Source of the DNA: Bolinopsis microptera
Lineage: Eukaryota > Ctenophora > Tentaculata > Lobata > Bolinopsidae
Assembly (NCBI RefSeq): GCF_026151205.1
Contig: NC_087084.1
Span: forward strand, 15,516,322-15,580,321
Reading direction: 5' to 3'
Length of the DNA stretch: 64,000 nt
Part shown: positions 42,001 to 62,944 of the stretch, in pieces
How positions within the stretch are numbered: the stretch's first letter is position 1
Layout: every line of letters begins with the position of its first letter
Notes under the pieces: generated by a model
Databases searched by the model: none
The model's input: the letters and a program-made list of their open reading frames with translations, nothing else
Told to the model about the DNA's origin: nothing
Program-made: the position numbers and the translations under genes

Positions 42001-45000
42001 ACCTAGTTTCCTAGCAACCTAGCAAGTTTGCTAGCTTTAGTTTGCTCGTAGCCCCGCTAATTCTATGTATAATATGATAGTAGTGCACCCCCCCCCTCTA
42101 ATAGCATCTAAAGCTGAAGCCAGAGTAACCACGTTACCATGTTGTCCAATATTTCCTCTCGATCTCATGTAAAATAACCAAAAACGATCTGTTCTATGAT
42201 ATTTGCAACATTCCGTTCGATATCTGAATCTAATTATGTAATTATATAATTATGTAATTATGTAATTATCTCAGGTGTCAACATATCAGATGTGTATTCT
42301 AATGTTGTTCAACAGACAACAGTCCTATACGTACAAGGACATAGAAACAGAGTCAAACATCCCAGAAAAGGTTAGATTATTGTAGTTTATTGTAGATTAT
42401 TGTAGATTAATGTAGATTATTGTAGATTATATTGTAGATTATTGTAGATAACTTAACATTTTTATATTGATATCATAATTCTGAAGTTATGATTTCTATA
42501 AGTATAATTCGATCGTCTATAAGTATAATTCGTGTCAAAGTTTCAAGTCACGTGTCAAAGTGTGACGTCACGTGTTAAAGTGTGACGTCACACGTTGAAC
42601 TGTCCTCATTTCAGGAGTTGAAGCGAGCCCTCCTCTCTCTTGCAGTAGGAAGAATACAGCAGCGAGTTTTACAGAAGAACCCTAAAACGAAGGAGATTGC
42701 TTCTACAGACGAGTTTACTATAAACGATCAGTTCTCCTCGAAACTCATTCGCGTCAAGATTCAAACTGGTATTTTCCTTTTCTTACTGTATTTGTCAAAT
42801 CTCACATCCTTATTTGTACAATTACCGTGATGTAAATCTCCTTATTACGAATTCCAGAACGGTAACAGAAACTTCAGCTCGACTAATATAATACAGGGTG
42901 GCCCATAAGTGACTACCCACACGCAACCTCTTAATAACTCACGTAATTCGTCTCCAAATTGCACCAAAATTTCAGAGATTATAGATATGGGTCAAACTTA
43001 GATTTCCTGAAAGTTTCGTAAGCCACGCCCAATTACAGTGGGCGTGGCGTGACACTCCCTCTTTTTCACTATTGTCTTCATAAAATGAGAAAGCTTTAAG
43101 CTAAGAACTCAAAATTTTTTGCACACATTTGGCTTGATAATTGAAAACTTTTCCAAAAGTTTCAAGTTCATTGGTTAAAATATGGCTGAGTTATGACCAT
43201 TTTAAAATCCATCGGATATGTGATCCGAGCACTCAGTCAGTGATATTTGCACTCAATTATATATATATAATATATATATATAATAGAATAATCTAGTGAT
43301 AATAAACTCATGAAACTGTAAATGACGGCTAAACGTTTCAGCGATAGCGTCTAAATCGGAGACAGACCCTGAGCGCCAGGAGACGAGGCAGCGGGTGGAT
43401 GATGACAGAAAACACGAGATAGAGGCCGCGATAGTGAGGATAATGAAGGCGAGGAAGGAACAGGAGCACAACGTGCTCATAGCTGAGGTAAGATAGCTGA
43501 ACACGACGTGCTCATAGCTGAGGTAAGATAGCTGAACACAACGTGCTCATAGCTGAAGTAAGATAGCTGAGCACAACGTGCTCATAGCTGAGGTAAGATA
43601 GCTGAACACAACGTGCTCATAGCTGAGGTAAGATAGCTGAACACGACGTGCTCATAGCTGAGGTAAGATAGCTGAACACAACGTGCTCATAGCTGAAGTA
43701 AGATAGCTGAGCACAACGTGCTCATAGCTGAGGTAAGATAGCTGAACACGACGTGCTCATAGCTGAGGTAAGATAGCTGAACACGACGTGCTCATAGCTG
43801 AGGTAAGATAGCTGAACACAGCGTGCTCATAGCTGAGGTAAGATAGCTGAACACAACGTGCTCATAGCTGAGGTAAGATAGCTGAACACAACGTGCTAAT
43901 AGCTGAGGTAAGATAGCTGAACACGACGTGCTCATAGCTGAGGTAAGATAGCTGAACACAGCGTGCTCATAGCTGAGGTAAGATAGCTGAACACAACGTG
44001 CTCATAGCTGAGGTAAGATAGCTGAACACGACGTGCTCATAGCTGAGGTAAGATAGCTGAACACGACGTGCTCATAGCTGAGGTAAGATAGCTGAACACA
44101 ACGTGCTCATAGCTGAGGTAAGATAGCTGAACACAGCGTGCTGATAGCTGAGGTAAGATAGCTGAACACAACGTGCTCATAGCTGAGGTAAGATAGCTGA
44201 ACACAGCGTGCTCATAGCTGAGATAAGATAGCTGAACACAACGTGCTCATAGCTGAGGTAAGATAGCTGAACACAACGTGCTCATAGCTGAGGTAAGATA
44301 GCTGAACACAGCGTGCTCATAGCTGAAGTAAGATAGCTGAACACAACGTGCTCATAGCTGAGGTAAGATAGCTGAACACAACGTGCTCATAGCTGAGGTA
44401 AGATAGCTGAACACAACGTGCTCATAGCTGAGGTAAGATAGCTGAACACAACGTGCTCATAGCTGAGGTAAGATAGCTGAACACAACGTGCTCATAGCTG
44501 AGGTAAGATAGCTGAACACAGCGTGCTCATAGCTGAGATAAGATAGCTGAACACAACGTGCTCATAGCTGAGGTAAGATAGCTGAACACAACGTGCTCAT
44601 AGCTGAGGTAAGATAGCTGAACACAGCGTGCTCATAGCTGAAGTAAGATAGCTGAACACAACGTGCTCATAGCTGAGGTAAGATAGCTGAACACAGCGTG
44701 CTCATAGCTGAGGTAAGATAGCTGAACACAACGTGCTCATAGCTGAGGTAAGATAGCTGAACACGACGTGCTCATAGCTGAGGTAAGATAGCTGAACACA
44801 GCGTGCTCATAGCTGAGGTAAGATAGCTGAACACAACGTGCTCATAGCTGAGGTAAGATAGCTGAACACAGCGTGCTCATAGCTGAGGTAAGATAGCTGA
44901 ACACGACGTGCTCATAGCTGAGGTAAGATAGCTGAACACAGCGTGCTCATAGCTGAGGTAAGATAGCTGAACACAACGTGCTCATAGCTGAGGTAAGATA

Positions 45001-45739
45001 GCTGAACACAGCGTGCTCATAGCTGAGGTAAGATAGCTGAACACAGCGTGCTCATAGCTGAGGTAAGATAGCTGAACACAGCGTGCTCATAGCTGAGGTA
45101 AGATAGCTGAACACAACGTGCTCATAGCTGAGGTAAGATAGCTGAACACAACGTGCTCATAGCTGAGGTAAGATAGCTGAACACAGCGTGCTCATAGCTG
45201 AGGTAAGATAGCTGAACACAGCGTGCTCATAGCTGAGGTAAGATAGCTGAACACAACGTGCTCATAGCTGAGGTAAGATAGCTGAGGTTTTGAGGTTTGG
45301 GTAATGTTCTGGCAGCTAAGGTTAGTACTTAGTATATAGGAACTGTGTGACGTCACGTGAGAGGGTGTGTGACTTCACGTGAGAGGGTGTGTGGCGTCAC
45401 GTGAGAGGGTGTGTGACGTCACTCATGTGATCTTCTAACGCTGATATATCCTCAGGTTACAGGTTTACTGAAGTCCCGCTTCATGCCCTCCCCATCTGCT
45501 ATCAAGAAGCGAATAGAGAGCCTCATCGAGCGAGAATATCTCGTCAGATCGCCCAACGACAGGTTTGGTTTTGTGATTAGTTCAATGCAAATCTTACACC
45601 TCTGGTTACCATGGTTACAACCTCTCAATAGACAAATATAGCAGGCTCGTCATTCACTCACATGAAAATAATTTATTTCTTCTAGCACCGCCTTATCTAA
45701 CTGTTAAATTTCAGGAAAGTATACATGTATCTAGCTTGA
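34210..45739 (+). CDS. CUL3: Cullin-3, complete, 20 exons
   Basis: CUL3 is the scaffold of BTB-adaptor ubiquitin ligases: its N-terminal repeats bind BTB adaptors and its C-terminus binds RBX1. Exons: 34210-34269, 34917-35114, 36469-36582, 36725-36796, 37013-37101, 37306-37420, 37765-37818, 38552-38677, 39533-39653, 39938-40098, 40236-40325, 40615-40697, 40971-41058, 41315-41462, 41780-41985, 42275-42370, 42615-42768, 43342-43487, 45456-45562 and 45715-45739. All phases agree, giving 750 residues (human about 768). Diagnostic stretches are [58 protein letters not shown] and [16 protein letters not shown]. Lys694 in IVRIMKARK is the neddylation site by homology; the protein ends RKVYMYLA. Exon 1 (MSMKPTS, MRIAF) matches the usual N-terminal MRI motif. 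Several introns contain arrays with copies of CUL3 splice sites. Confidence 0.97.
34808..34905. repeat. Short CACCTGGTAA-type array before CUL3 exon 2
   Basis: About eight degenerate units of about 12 bp (TAACACCTGGTAACACC) just upstream of the exon 2 acceptor at 34916. Confidence 0.7.
35516..35890. mobile_element. MITE in CUL3 intron 2
   Basis: Arms of about 60 bp are inverted: AATTCTCTTGAAATTGAG, then GTTGTTTGTGATAGAGG and GGAGTGATATC on the left, their complement on the right. The right arm has a short internal duplication (ACAACTATAAACTAACTA). About 375 bp in all, non-coding. Confidence 0.8.
37905..38533. repeat. 30-bp minisatellite in CUL3 intron 7
   Basis: About 20 copies of GATTATTGTTCTAGCAGTTA plus TTACGATTGT. 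Each unit has a pyrimidine-like run followed by TAGCAG, which could act as a 3' splice site. The unit is ten codons long, which creates a 268-codon ORF that is not a gene by itself. Confidence 0.92.
38935..39118. repeat. (CTT)n microsatellite
   Basis: About 180 bp of CTT trinucleotide with a few ATT and CCT interruptions in CUL3 intron 8. Its T/C-rich strand is in the sense direction. Confidence 0.96.
39246..39560. repeat. 51-bp minisatellite repeating the CUL3 exon 9 acceptor
   Basis: Six copies. Each has GATAACCACAGTACACTTTC, then AG|ATGGAGAATTCAGGAGTAG, then TGTACATG. The last copy is the true exon 9 start. In earlier copies ATG is followed by TAG, an in-frame stop; one copy has TTAAATAACC instead. 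Confidence 0.93.
40464..40650. repeat. Triplicated acceptor of CUL3 exon 12
   Basis: The block ATTAACTTAATCCCGTTTTC AG|TTGTCAGAGCAAGATATC GAGAGGGTGTT occurs three times (acceptors at 40494-40495, about 40555-40556 and 40613-40614). Only the third continues into the exon; the others read TTCCTATAA or TTGTAA, which are stops in the CUL3 frame. Confidence 0.93.
41655..41800. repeat. Duplicated acceptor of CUL3 exon 15 around a CRE/E-box array
   Basis: TTTATTTCCCAG|GTTACTGG and CCTATCTCCCC occur at about 41659-41690 and again at 41768-41800. Between them are copies of CACGTGGTGTGACGTCA. Use of the first acceptor would meet a stop (TCATAA) in the CUL3 frame. Confidence 0.9.
43457..45287. repeat. 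35-bp minisatellite repeating the CUL3 exon 18 donor
   Basis: About 51 copies of GTAAGATAGCTGAACAC plus AACGTGCTCATAGCTGAG. Each contains the last 21 or so exon bases and GAG|GTAAGA. Variants are limited to a few positions (AACG/GACG/AGCG). Read-through past the first donor meets TAG after two codons. Confidence 0.96.
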
Positions 45740-45824
45740 AGTGGCTACAATAATCTACATCTCTAACTTTGTCGTACAAAAAGAACAGTTTTCTTTCGCC
45801 AGCGATCTCTCAGTTTGCCTGGAG

Positions 45825-45830
45825 AATAAA
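45825..45830 (+). terminator. Polyadenylation signal of CUL3
   Basis: AATAAA lies 86 bases after the CUL3 stop. Position and sequence fit a poly(A) signal; the cleavage site is not known. Confidence 0.55.
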
Positions 45831-46747
45831 TGTTTCAACTTTGATGGACCAATCAGCTAATTGCTAATTAGCTAATTGCTAATCAGTTAATTGCCCAATT
45901 AGCTGAAAGATGGCCAGAGATTATAGTCTAGGATTTCGTGTTAACAGGTCGACAATACTGTGAATGTTATATTAATTGATTACTATCAATTATTGTAAAT
46001 TGGTATTAATTAGTTGGTACGATTATATATTTGAGATGTGTGAAAGTGAAGAGCTTTTATTGAGAAAGAAAAGATTAAAACTATTATAGATTTGAAATTC
46101 CGAGGTTGCACTTTCATTGTTGAGGCGCGCTTTCGTTGCACGTGCAATTGTGTAAAGCACACTTACGCCGCGCATCGACTACATGGGGTGTTACCGTGAC
46201 AACTGCGCAACATCTCGGTTGTAGAGGGTTTACTGTCAGATAATATTTCTTTAGAGAGGAGAGATAATATTTAGGTTATAGTAATTTGTGGTTAAAGTTT
46301 ACGGGTTATTTTTGAAAATGATAAGCTGTACTTTGAACTGTAAATACGTTTAGTTGCATCTTGTTGAGGAGAATTTGAGTTTATTTCCCGTTTTAAACTT
46401 GATAGTGACATGACGAGCAGTGGGAAAACAATTTGTCATGACGTCACACCACGTGTCATGACGAGAAGAGAACAATTTGGCGGCGACTTTTTATATATCG
46501 TGTTTATATTTAAGTAACGACTTTAACAGAAACACTCCTAGTGTCACAAAATCTAGTTTAGAACCTACGACAATCACACCACGTGTCATGACGTCACGCC
46601 ACGTGTCATGACGTCACACCACGTGACAATTGTCGTTTTTTGTGTACCGTATGGACATTGGACATGTTGAGCATGGAAACGTTTCTTGCAAACTTTTATG
46701 ATGTAATTTGTAAATAACTATAATGATACTTGTTCATCAACAAACTG
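45831..46747. other. Intergenic with TGACGTCA/CACGTG repeats
   Basis: From 46438 to 46625 the phrase TGACGTCACACCACGTGTCA and variants recur, pairing a CRE-like palindrome with an E-box palindrome. The rest is AT-rich. No gene seen. Confidence 0.5.
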
Positions 46748-46753
46748 TTTATT
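46748..46753 (-). terminator. Possible polyadenylation signal of the orphan ORF
   Basis: AATAAA on the minus strand about 290 bases beyond the stop at 47046. Confidence 0.4.
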
Positions 46754-47045
46754 TAATAAAAAAAGCAGGATACAGAAGTTGCTTTCATCCCAACCACTAA
46801 TTCTTAATCATTATCTTATAATGAAACTCATGTGTACATTTGAAAAATCTACACAAATATGGACAATCTAAATGGTATTGTTGGCCTAATAGCTGACAAA
46901 ATGTATATCGAAAGAAAAACTTGTTTTTGTTCCCAACATTTAGCCGATGTTGGCTACATGTTGGCGACTATTAGTTTTGAGTAATATGTTGTCCGCACTT
47001 AGCTTTTAAAACTACAATGTCTGTCAAATCACTATGATCGATTCC

Positions 47046-47435
47046 TTATCCGCTGTATTTTCGGATGGCTGCTTTGCAGTACTTGATTCCCTGCGTTCCT
47101 TCGAAAGAGCTGGTCAATCGAGCGTTGTAATGGATGATGTGACCAGTGCTGTCGCAAATCCCGTAGGCATGGGTAGGTGTATCCTTCTTCTGACCGTACT
47201 GTCTTGTAGCTTCTTTGAGTTTGTTCACCTTGAAGTCCACTACCAGACCCCCAGCCCCGTTGTTACCGCTCCCCCAATAGTTGGACCGGTAGATGATGTA
47301 GTAGGGACCGAAGTATTTGCCGTCATCCGGCTCTATGCCATGGTAATCCTTGTTCAGTTCCACACCTATGTCTTTGAAGATTGATTTCACTTCTTTGATC
47401 ATGTCTGCGTCTACCGTCACACTTGGTCCTGACAT
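47046..47435 (-). CDS. Orphan single-exon protein, 129 residues
   Basis: An uninterrupted minus-strand ORF from MSGPSVTVDADMIKEV to AAIRKYSG. The composition is that of a soluble globular protein (Tyr, Gly, Lys and Asp-rich), with no signal peptide or membrane segment. Notable stretches are PDDGKYFGPYYIIYRS, WGSGNNGAGGLVVDF and HAYGICDSTGHIIHYN. Its size recalls small actin-binding folds such as profilin, but I see no matching motif and make no family call. It lies between CUL3 and a repeat block with no intron visible. The opposite strand is also open over most of this length, but the minus frame has the more protein-like composition and an initiator Met with A-rich context. Confidence 0.6.
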   Translation of the reverse strand: MSGPSVTVDADMIKEVKSIFKDIGVELNKDYHGIEPDDGKYFGPYYIIYRSNYWGSGNNGAGGLVVDFKVNKLKEATRQYGQKKDTPTHAYGICDSTGHIIHYNARLTSSFEGTQGIKYCKAAIRKYSG

Positions 47436-48340
47436 GACTTGTCTTCCTTGAAATTATGTCATTTTTTAGATTTATCAGTGCACTCAAAGACCTCCGATAT
47501 TTCGTATAAAGTTATTAAGTCAATTGCTCTTAATTGTTAATAAAAATAGCCACGTTTTCATTCTTTAGTATTAACAAGTAAAGTGGAAAAGTCGTTGTCA
47601 ATTGTACGCGCTGTAAAAGTAATTTTTACAAATCTAAAATATACAAAGCCAGAAAGAGAGAGAGACACACACACAATAACTACCAACAGTACTGAACAAA
47701 TGAGGATCGCAACAGAACAGACATCAACAGACAACATTCAACACCTTATTGTATTTAAATTAATAAATATAGATGATCTGAGATCAGTGATCACTGCGCT
47801 GAATTGCCAATCAAATCGCATAGAGACCGCAAAACAAAACAAAGTTGGTACTGTTGTTTGTTGTTGTAGTTTTGAATTGTCAATGTTTAGTTTAAGCTGA
47901 ATTAGAATAACACTTGATTTAGGATGATGATTAATCACTCTACACTCGACTGGCAGGTGACTTTTTCAACCCGTTCTCTAGCTGGTCTTGAATGACTATT
48001 CGAAACCCTAACCCTCTAATCTGATCCCAATCCTCAACAAAAGCATATGCTGAAACCCTAACCCTAACGAGAAATTAGACTAACTTCCTTATACGGTCAT
48101 ATCACGTGATCGAGACAGTTTTTTGCCAATATCTCGTCAGGGGAGCATTTTAACCCTATGTCATGGGGGTTGATTCGGAATCAGCGTCCGAAAATACATC
48201 GATTGAAGTTAGTTTCAACTGTCGGGGCCCTTTTAGATCAATCTCAAAAATCGACTGTAGAGTGATTTAGCACGCTCGCTTGATGTAATTGTAGTAAATG
48301 ATACGAGCTTGCTAAATCATTACTTTAGAGTTAGTCGCCA
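47436..48340. other. Intergenic with short telomere-like runs
   Basis: Two short CCCTAACCCT runs occur near 48006 and 48056, separated by about 50 bp. They are too short to call a telomeric array. No coding exon seen. Confidence 0.4.
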
Positions 48341-48343
48341 TTT

Positions 48344-48803
48344 GATTCACGATGTCAATCCTTCGCAGCTTGGTGAGGCACAGTGGTGCATCTCGCCGAT
48401 CTACCGAAGAGAAGTGTGGTTGCGAGAAGAATTATTTGATGCGCGGCGCGACCCAGTAGTGCATCGCGCTACAAGTCGCCATGAGTTGGCACAGAATTTG
48501 TTGTCTCCAATTTTTATAAATTTGGTACTAAAAGTTGCCTCAAAGTGTGAATAATCAATGATACTTGTTGATTCACGATGTCAATCCTTTGCATCTCGCC
48601 GATCTGCATAAGTGGTTGCGAGAAGCATTATTGGATACGCGCGCGACCCAGTAGTGCATCGCGCTACAATGATACTTGTAGCGCGATGCACTATAATACT
48701 GGGCCGCGCGCGCCGCGCATCTAATAATTCTTCTCGGTAGATCGACGAGATGCACCACTGGGCCTCACCAAGCTGCAAAGTTAACAGTTAAAGATTGACG
48801 TCG
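48344..48803. repeat. Three copies of a short interspersed repeat, two head-to-head
   Basis: A unit of about 130 bp (GATTCACGATGTCAATCCTT through GCATCGCGCTACAA) occurs at 48344-48473 and, with an internal loss, at 48571-48668. It is followed directly by an inverted copy at 48669-48803. The junction makes a hairpin, TCGCGCTACAA with TTGTAGCGCGA around 6 bases. Pol III boxes are not clear, so SINE status is unproven. Confidence 0.8.
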
Positions 48804-49047
48804 TGAATCAAAAATAATACAAACAACAAATTCACTGTGCAGCACGATAAGGTCGAGCTGTATCTGGGCCTCGATCCTGTGCATTGCAAGACGCAAGTGC
48901 GTAAAAAGGACGAACAAAATAGATAATATAATGTCTCGCTTAAATTTTGGTACCGCAAAATTATGATATTTGAAGGACCGACCAAATTTTTAAATTTTTA
49001 TTTCACACAAGGGGGAACCCTTTACTATTTGGGGACTTAGGGGTCGT

Positions 49048-49135
49048 TCTTACTGGGCCGCGCGCAGCCTGTCATTCCGCCTAATCTCTATTCGGTTGTT
49101 TATGAACATAATAGCCTGAGGTCCCCAGGTAAGGG
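49048..49135. repeat. Dispersed repeat, TACTGGGCCGCGCGC family, copy 1
   Basis: Runs from TACTGGGCCGCGCGC to CTGAGGTCCCCAGGTAA. Inverted relatives lie at 49215-49310 and 49660-49762. The ends are not inverted repeats of each other. Confidence 0.65.
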
Positions 49136-49214
49136 TCGTTCATATATTACGTAATCAATATTTGACCAGAACCCATAATTTAATCATGGGTAGAGTGGAC
49201 CGCTGCCAGTGTCC

Positions 49215-49310
49215 CTCTTTCCCCTACCTGGGGACCTCAGGCTATTATGTTTATAAACACGCCGAATAGAGATTCGGCGGAATGACAGGCTGAGCGCGGC
49301 CCAGTAAAGC
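49215..49310. repeat. Same dispersed repeat, copy 2 (inverted)
   Basis: Starts TACCTGGGGACCTCAGGCTA and ends GCGCGGCCCAGTAAA. With copy 1 it forms a loop of about 80 bp. Confidence 0.65.
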
Positions 49311-49328
49311 AAAAATTAGTGGCATGCA

Positions 49329-49456
49329 ACTTGTAGCGCGATGCACTACTGGGTCGCGCGCGCATCAAATAATGCTTCTCGCAACCACTTCGGTAGATCG
49401 GCGAAATGCACCACTGTGCCTCACCGAGCTGCGAAGGATTGACATCGTGAATCAAG
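49329..49456. repeat. Fourth copy of the 48.3-kb short interspersed repeat
   Basis: TTGTAGCGCGATGCACTACT through GACATCGTGAATC, in the same orientation as 48669-48803. Confidence 0.75.
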
Positions 49457-49659
49457 CATGCAACGTATTTCAACAAAATCAAATCACGGTAAATTACAAA
49501 ATACATTTTTTGTCGCTGAATGGCTGGCGCATGGCGTGTGCCAGCCATCAGAACTTTAAATGAAGTAAAATAATTATTTTTCTAAAATGTTGTCTTTCTA
49601 AATAAATTACAAAAAACTAATTTTTGGCAAAAAATTAGGCTTATATATATTACAAATTA

Positions 49660-49762
49660 CGTTACCTGGGGACCTCAGGCTATCATTTTCATAAACATAT
49701 GAACATAATAGAACAGAATAGAGATTAGGCGGAATGACAGGCTGAACGCGCGGCCCAGTAAA
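49660..49762. repeat. Same dispersed repeat as 49048, copy 3
   Basis: TTACCTGGGGACCTCAGGCT through GCGCGGCCCAGTAAAAATTA. Confidence 0.65.
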
Positions 49763-52151
49763 AATTAGTTTTTCAATTAGTAAATGATTCAATTTTGTTG
49801 GCTTGCGCTTATCAACAATTAAAATGTGAATACAAATAGTTTAAACACAATACAAATTAACATTTTCATTTAAAAAATGAAATAAATTTTGAAAATTTTT
49901 CTTGGATAAAAATCAAACAATCACAAATCAAATATTAAAGTTTAAACTTTATTTTTGGTACTTAAGTGCCAGTTGTAAGCTTAAAATTTGTAATACATTA
50001 TATGGAACGATCTTATTTAAATTTATTCAATACAATCATAAACTATATATATTTATTTATTATAAATCTTTACTCCACTCCATTATTTTCCATAAAAAAT
50101 TTGATTATTAACGGATCCGGAAAAGTCAATGCGGCACTCGGGTCCTTGGTATTGTCGTCGGTATATTGTCCATTATCTACGTTCTGCTTTCATAGTTCAA
50201 ACAATAGTGAGTTCTAAACATAAATATAACAGCTTTAAACCGACTAAGTATGAATGAATGAAATACCTGACAATCTACACTCCTATAAAAATTAAAAAAG
50301 CATGAGTAACTCGTAGTGATGTATGATTTCTAGAAAGTTTAAATTAAATTTGGCGCTCACAGGTCCTCGTGATCATGTGATCGCCGCATAATGTTCTGTA
50401 AATGCGCAGGGCACCTTCAAGCTTAAATTATTCACCATACTGAGGCCAGAGGCAGTCAACCAACGTGCGGCTTTATTTTTATGATATGATATCTCATTAA
50501 ACTATATAAAAAAATAAGTATAAAGAATAAGGAAAAGGAACGGGAATGAAGCCAATACCAGAAGTGAAACCCCACCAAAGAATAATTGATCCTTAGGTAG
50601 ACCTGGTGAAATAAAGTAACTGAACTGTAAGTTTAAGAAAAGACGGAAGGAATAAAGGAGAGAGGAAATAATGTTATGTGAACATCATCAGCAGATGACT
50701 TGGCACACCGGTTTCGGGGGTTTAATACCTGTACCGGTTTAATGTGCCAAGACCCCCTAGCAATCACTCGTCAGTGATCACCTGTTCACGTTAAATGTGA
50801 TGTCAAGGATGTCGCTGACATCAAGTATACTGTATTTGTACAGAATACTAGGTCGGTCTTTCAGAAGCTTTCTGAATTTATTCTTCAGGAGTCTGTCATT
50901 ATATGTTTTGATTGTTATTAATAAATACCAAAATTTAAATTTGTTTTACTAAAAAGTTTCTTAGTGATATCGTTGCATTTTCGAGTTTTGTCTTGATTTT
51001 TTTCTTGTTTCAATTTGTAATTTGATTATTAACTGTGTTTTCATGTATCATCATTGATGTGGATTCCTCATCCATTGTTACTCCCATCGTTTTTTCACAT
51101 GCTTGATACTTTTAAAGTCGACTCTAAGTAACATACTTTTTATCTTCGCCATGCTTTATCGTGAGTGGTTGATACTGAATTGGTTTTCATGGATCCTCTA
51201 CGGTTACACTGTTAGAGATGTAAAATTCGACAGAATTAGAGAAACAAGATTAATTAAAGGGGTTGTGACCATTTTGGGATGTAGAATTATAAGCTGCTCT
51301 TTGCTGAAAGCATCATTTTCACCATTCAATATATTCACTTAGCTTTTCTTTGAATTTTGAATTTTGTAAAGGCATAAAAGCCATGGAAGCAATTTGGTTA
51401 TAGAGCTGCACTGAGTGGAGTTGGGTTAGAAACATATAAGAGATACGATGATTGGTTATAGAGGTCTATTTGAAACGCTATTTCCAATAATCATTGCCTA
51501 CAATCCTGACCTGAGTAATTTTCCCCTTTGAGACTTTATTTTGGGTTGAAAATTGAGTTTATCGAGAGGAAGTGAAAAATCTCTGGTTCAAATTTGGATT
51601 TGAAGCCATGTTTAATTTTTTCTGTTGAGGTAAATTTTTTGCGCAGAAAGCGTTCGATTTTAGGGGAAAAAATTTAAGTTTGCTTTTAATTTTTAAGGTC
51701 CTGTCGGCACCTGAAATCGACGAAATCTGCAGGGGTGGCAAACTTACAGCACGGTATTTAAGGAAAACAAAATTACTGTATAGAATTATTATTATTATTA
51801 TGCTCGGCTATTGAGTATTGATTTTCCTCTGATTCCCTTCAGCGCAACGAGTCTGCTGTGTAGCAGGTCAAACATGAATTGTGTTCTGGTATGATTTGTG
51901 ACCTGACTACATTATGTTGATTATGGATTTAGGCATGCTTTGCATTTAAAACTAATGATTATTCCCCAAAACTGAAAAATATCAACAACGTTTTTTTATT
52001 CAATTTGTGTGAGTTTACACAGTAACAAGCTTATCCATATAGTAATTCTAATTTTATTCATGTACTTATTGTGAAGCAAATTATTTACACCACTTAATAT
52101 TGCTTTGTATCTTTTAGTTAATGACGGTGTATTTCTACTCATGATTTAATC
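49763..52151. other. Intergenic upstream of U2SURP
   Basis: AT-rich. It includes a hairpin (CTTGGCACA with TGTGCCAAG, 50699-50751). About 60 bp near 51850-51910 (GTAGCAGGTCAAACATGAAT) also occurs, diverged, at 25885-25935 and marks another dispersed repeat. No coding exon accepted. Confidence 0.4.
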
Positions 52152-62910
<10,759 letters not shown>

Positions 62911-62944
62911 GTAAATAGAAAGAGACATTTCTAAACAGGAATTA

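Noticed and set aside
42893-43200. Mariner-like MITE starting ACAGGGTGGCCCATAAGT
   Set aside because: The left end looks like a known mariner terminus, but no matching inverted end was found downstream.
48000-48070. Interstitial telomere or chromosome end
   Set aside because: Only two short CCCTAACCCT runs, with genes on both sides.
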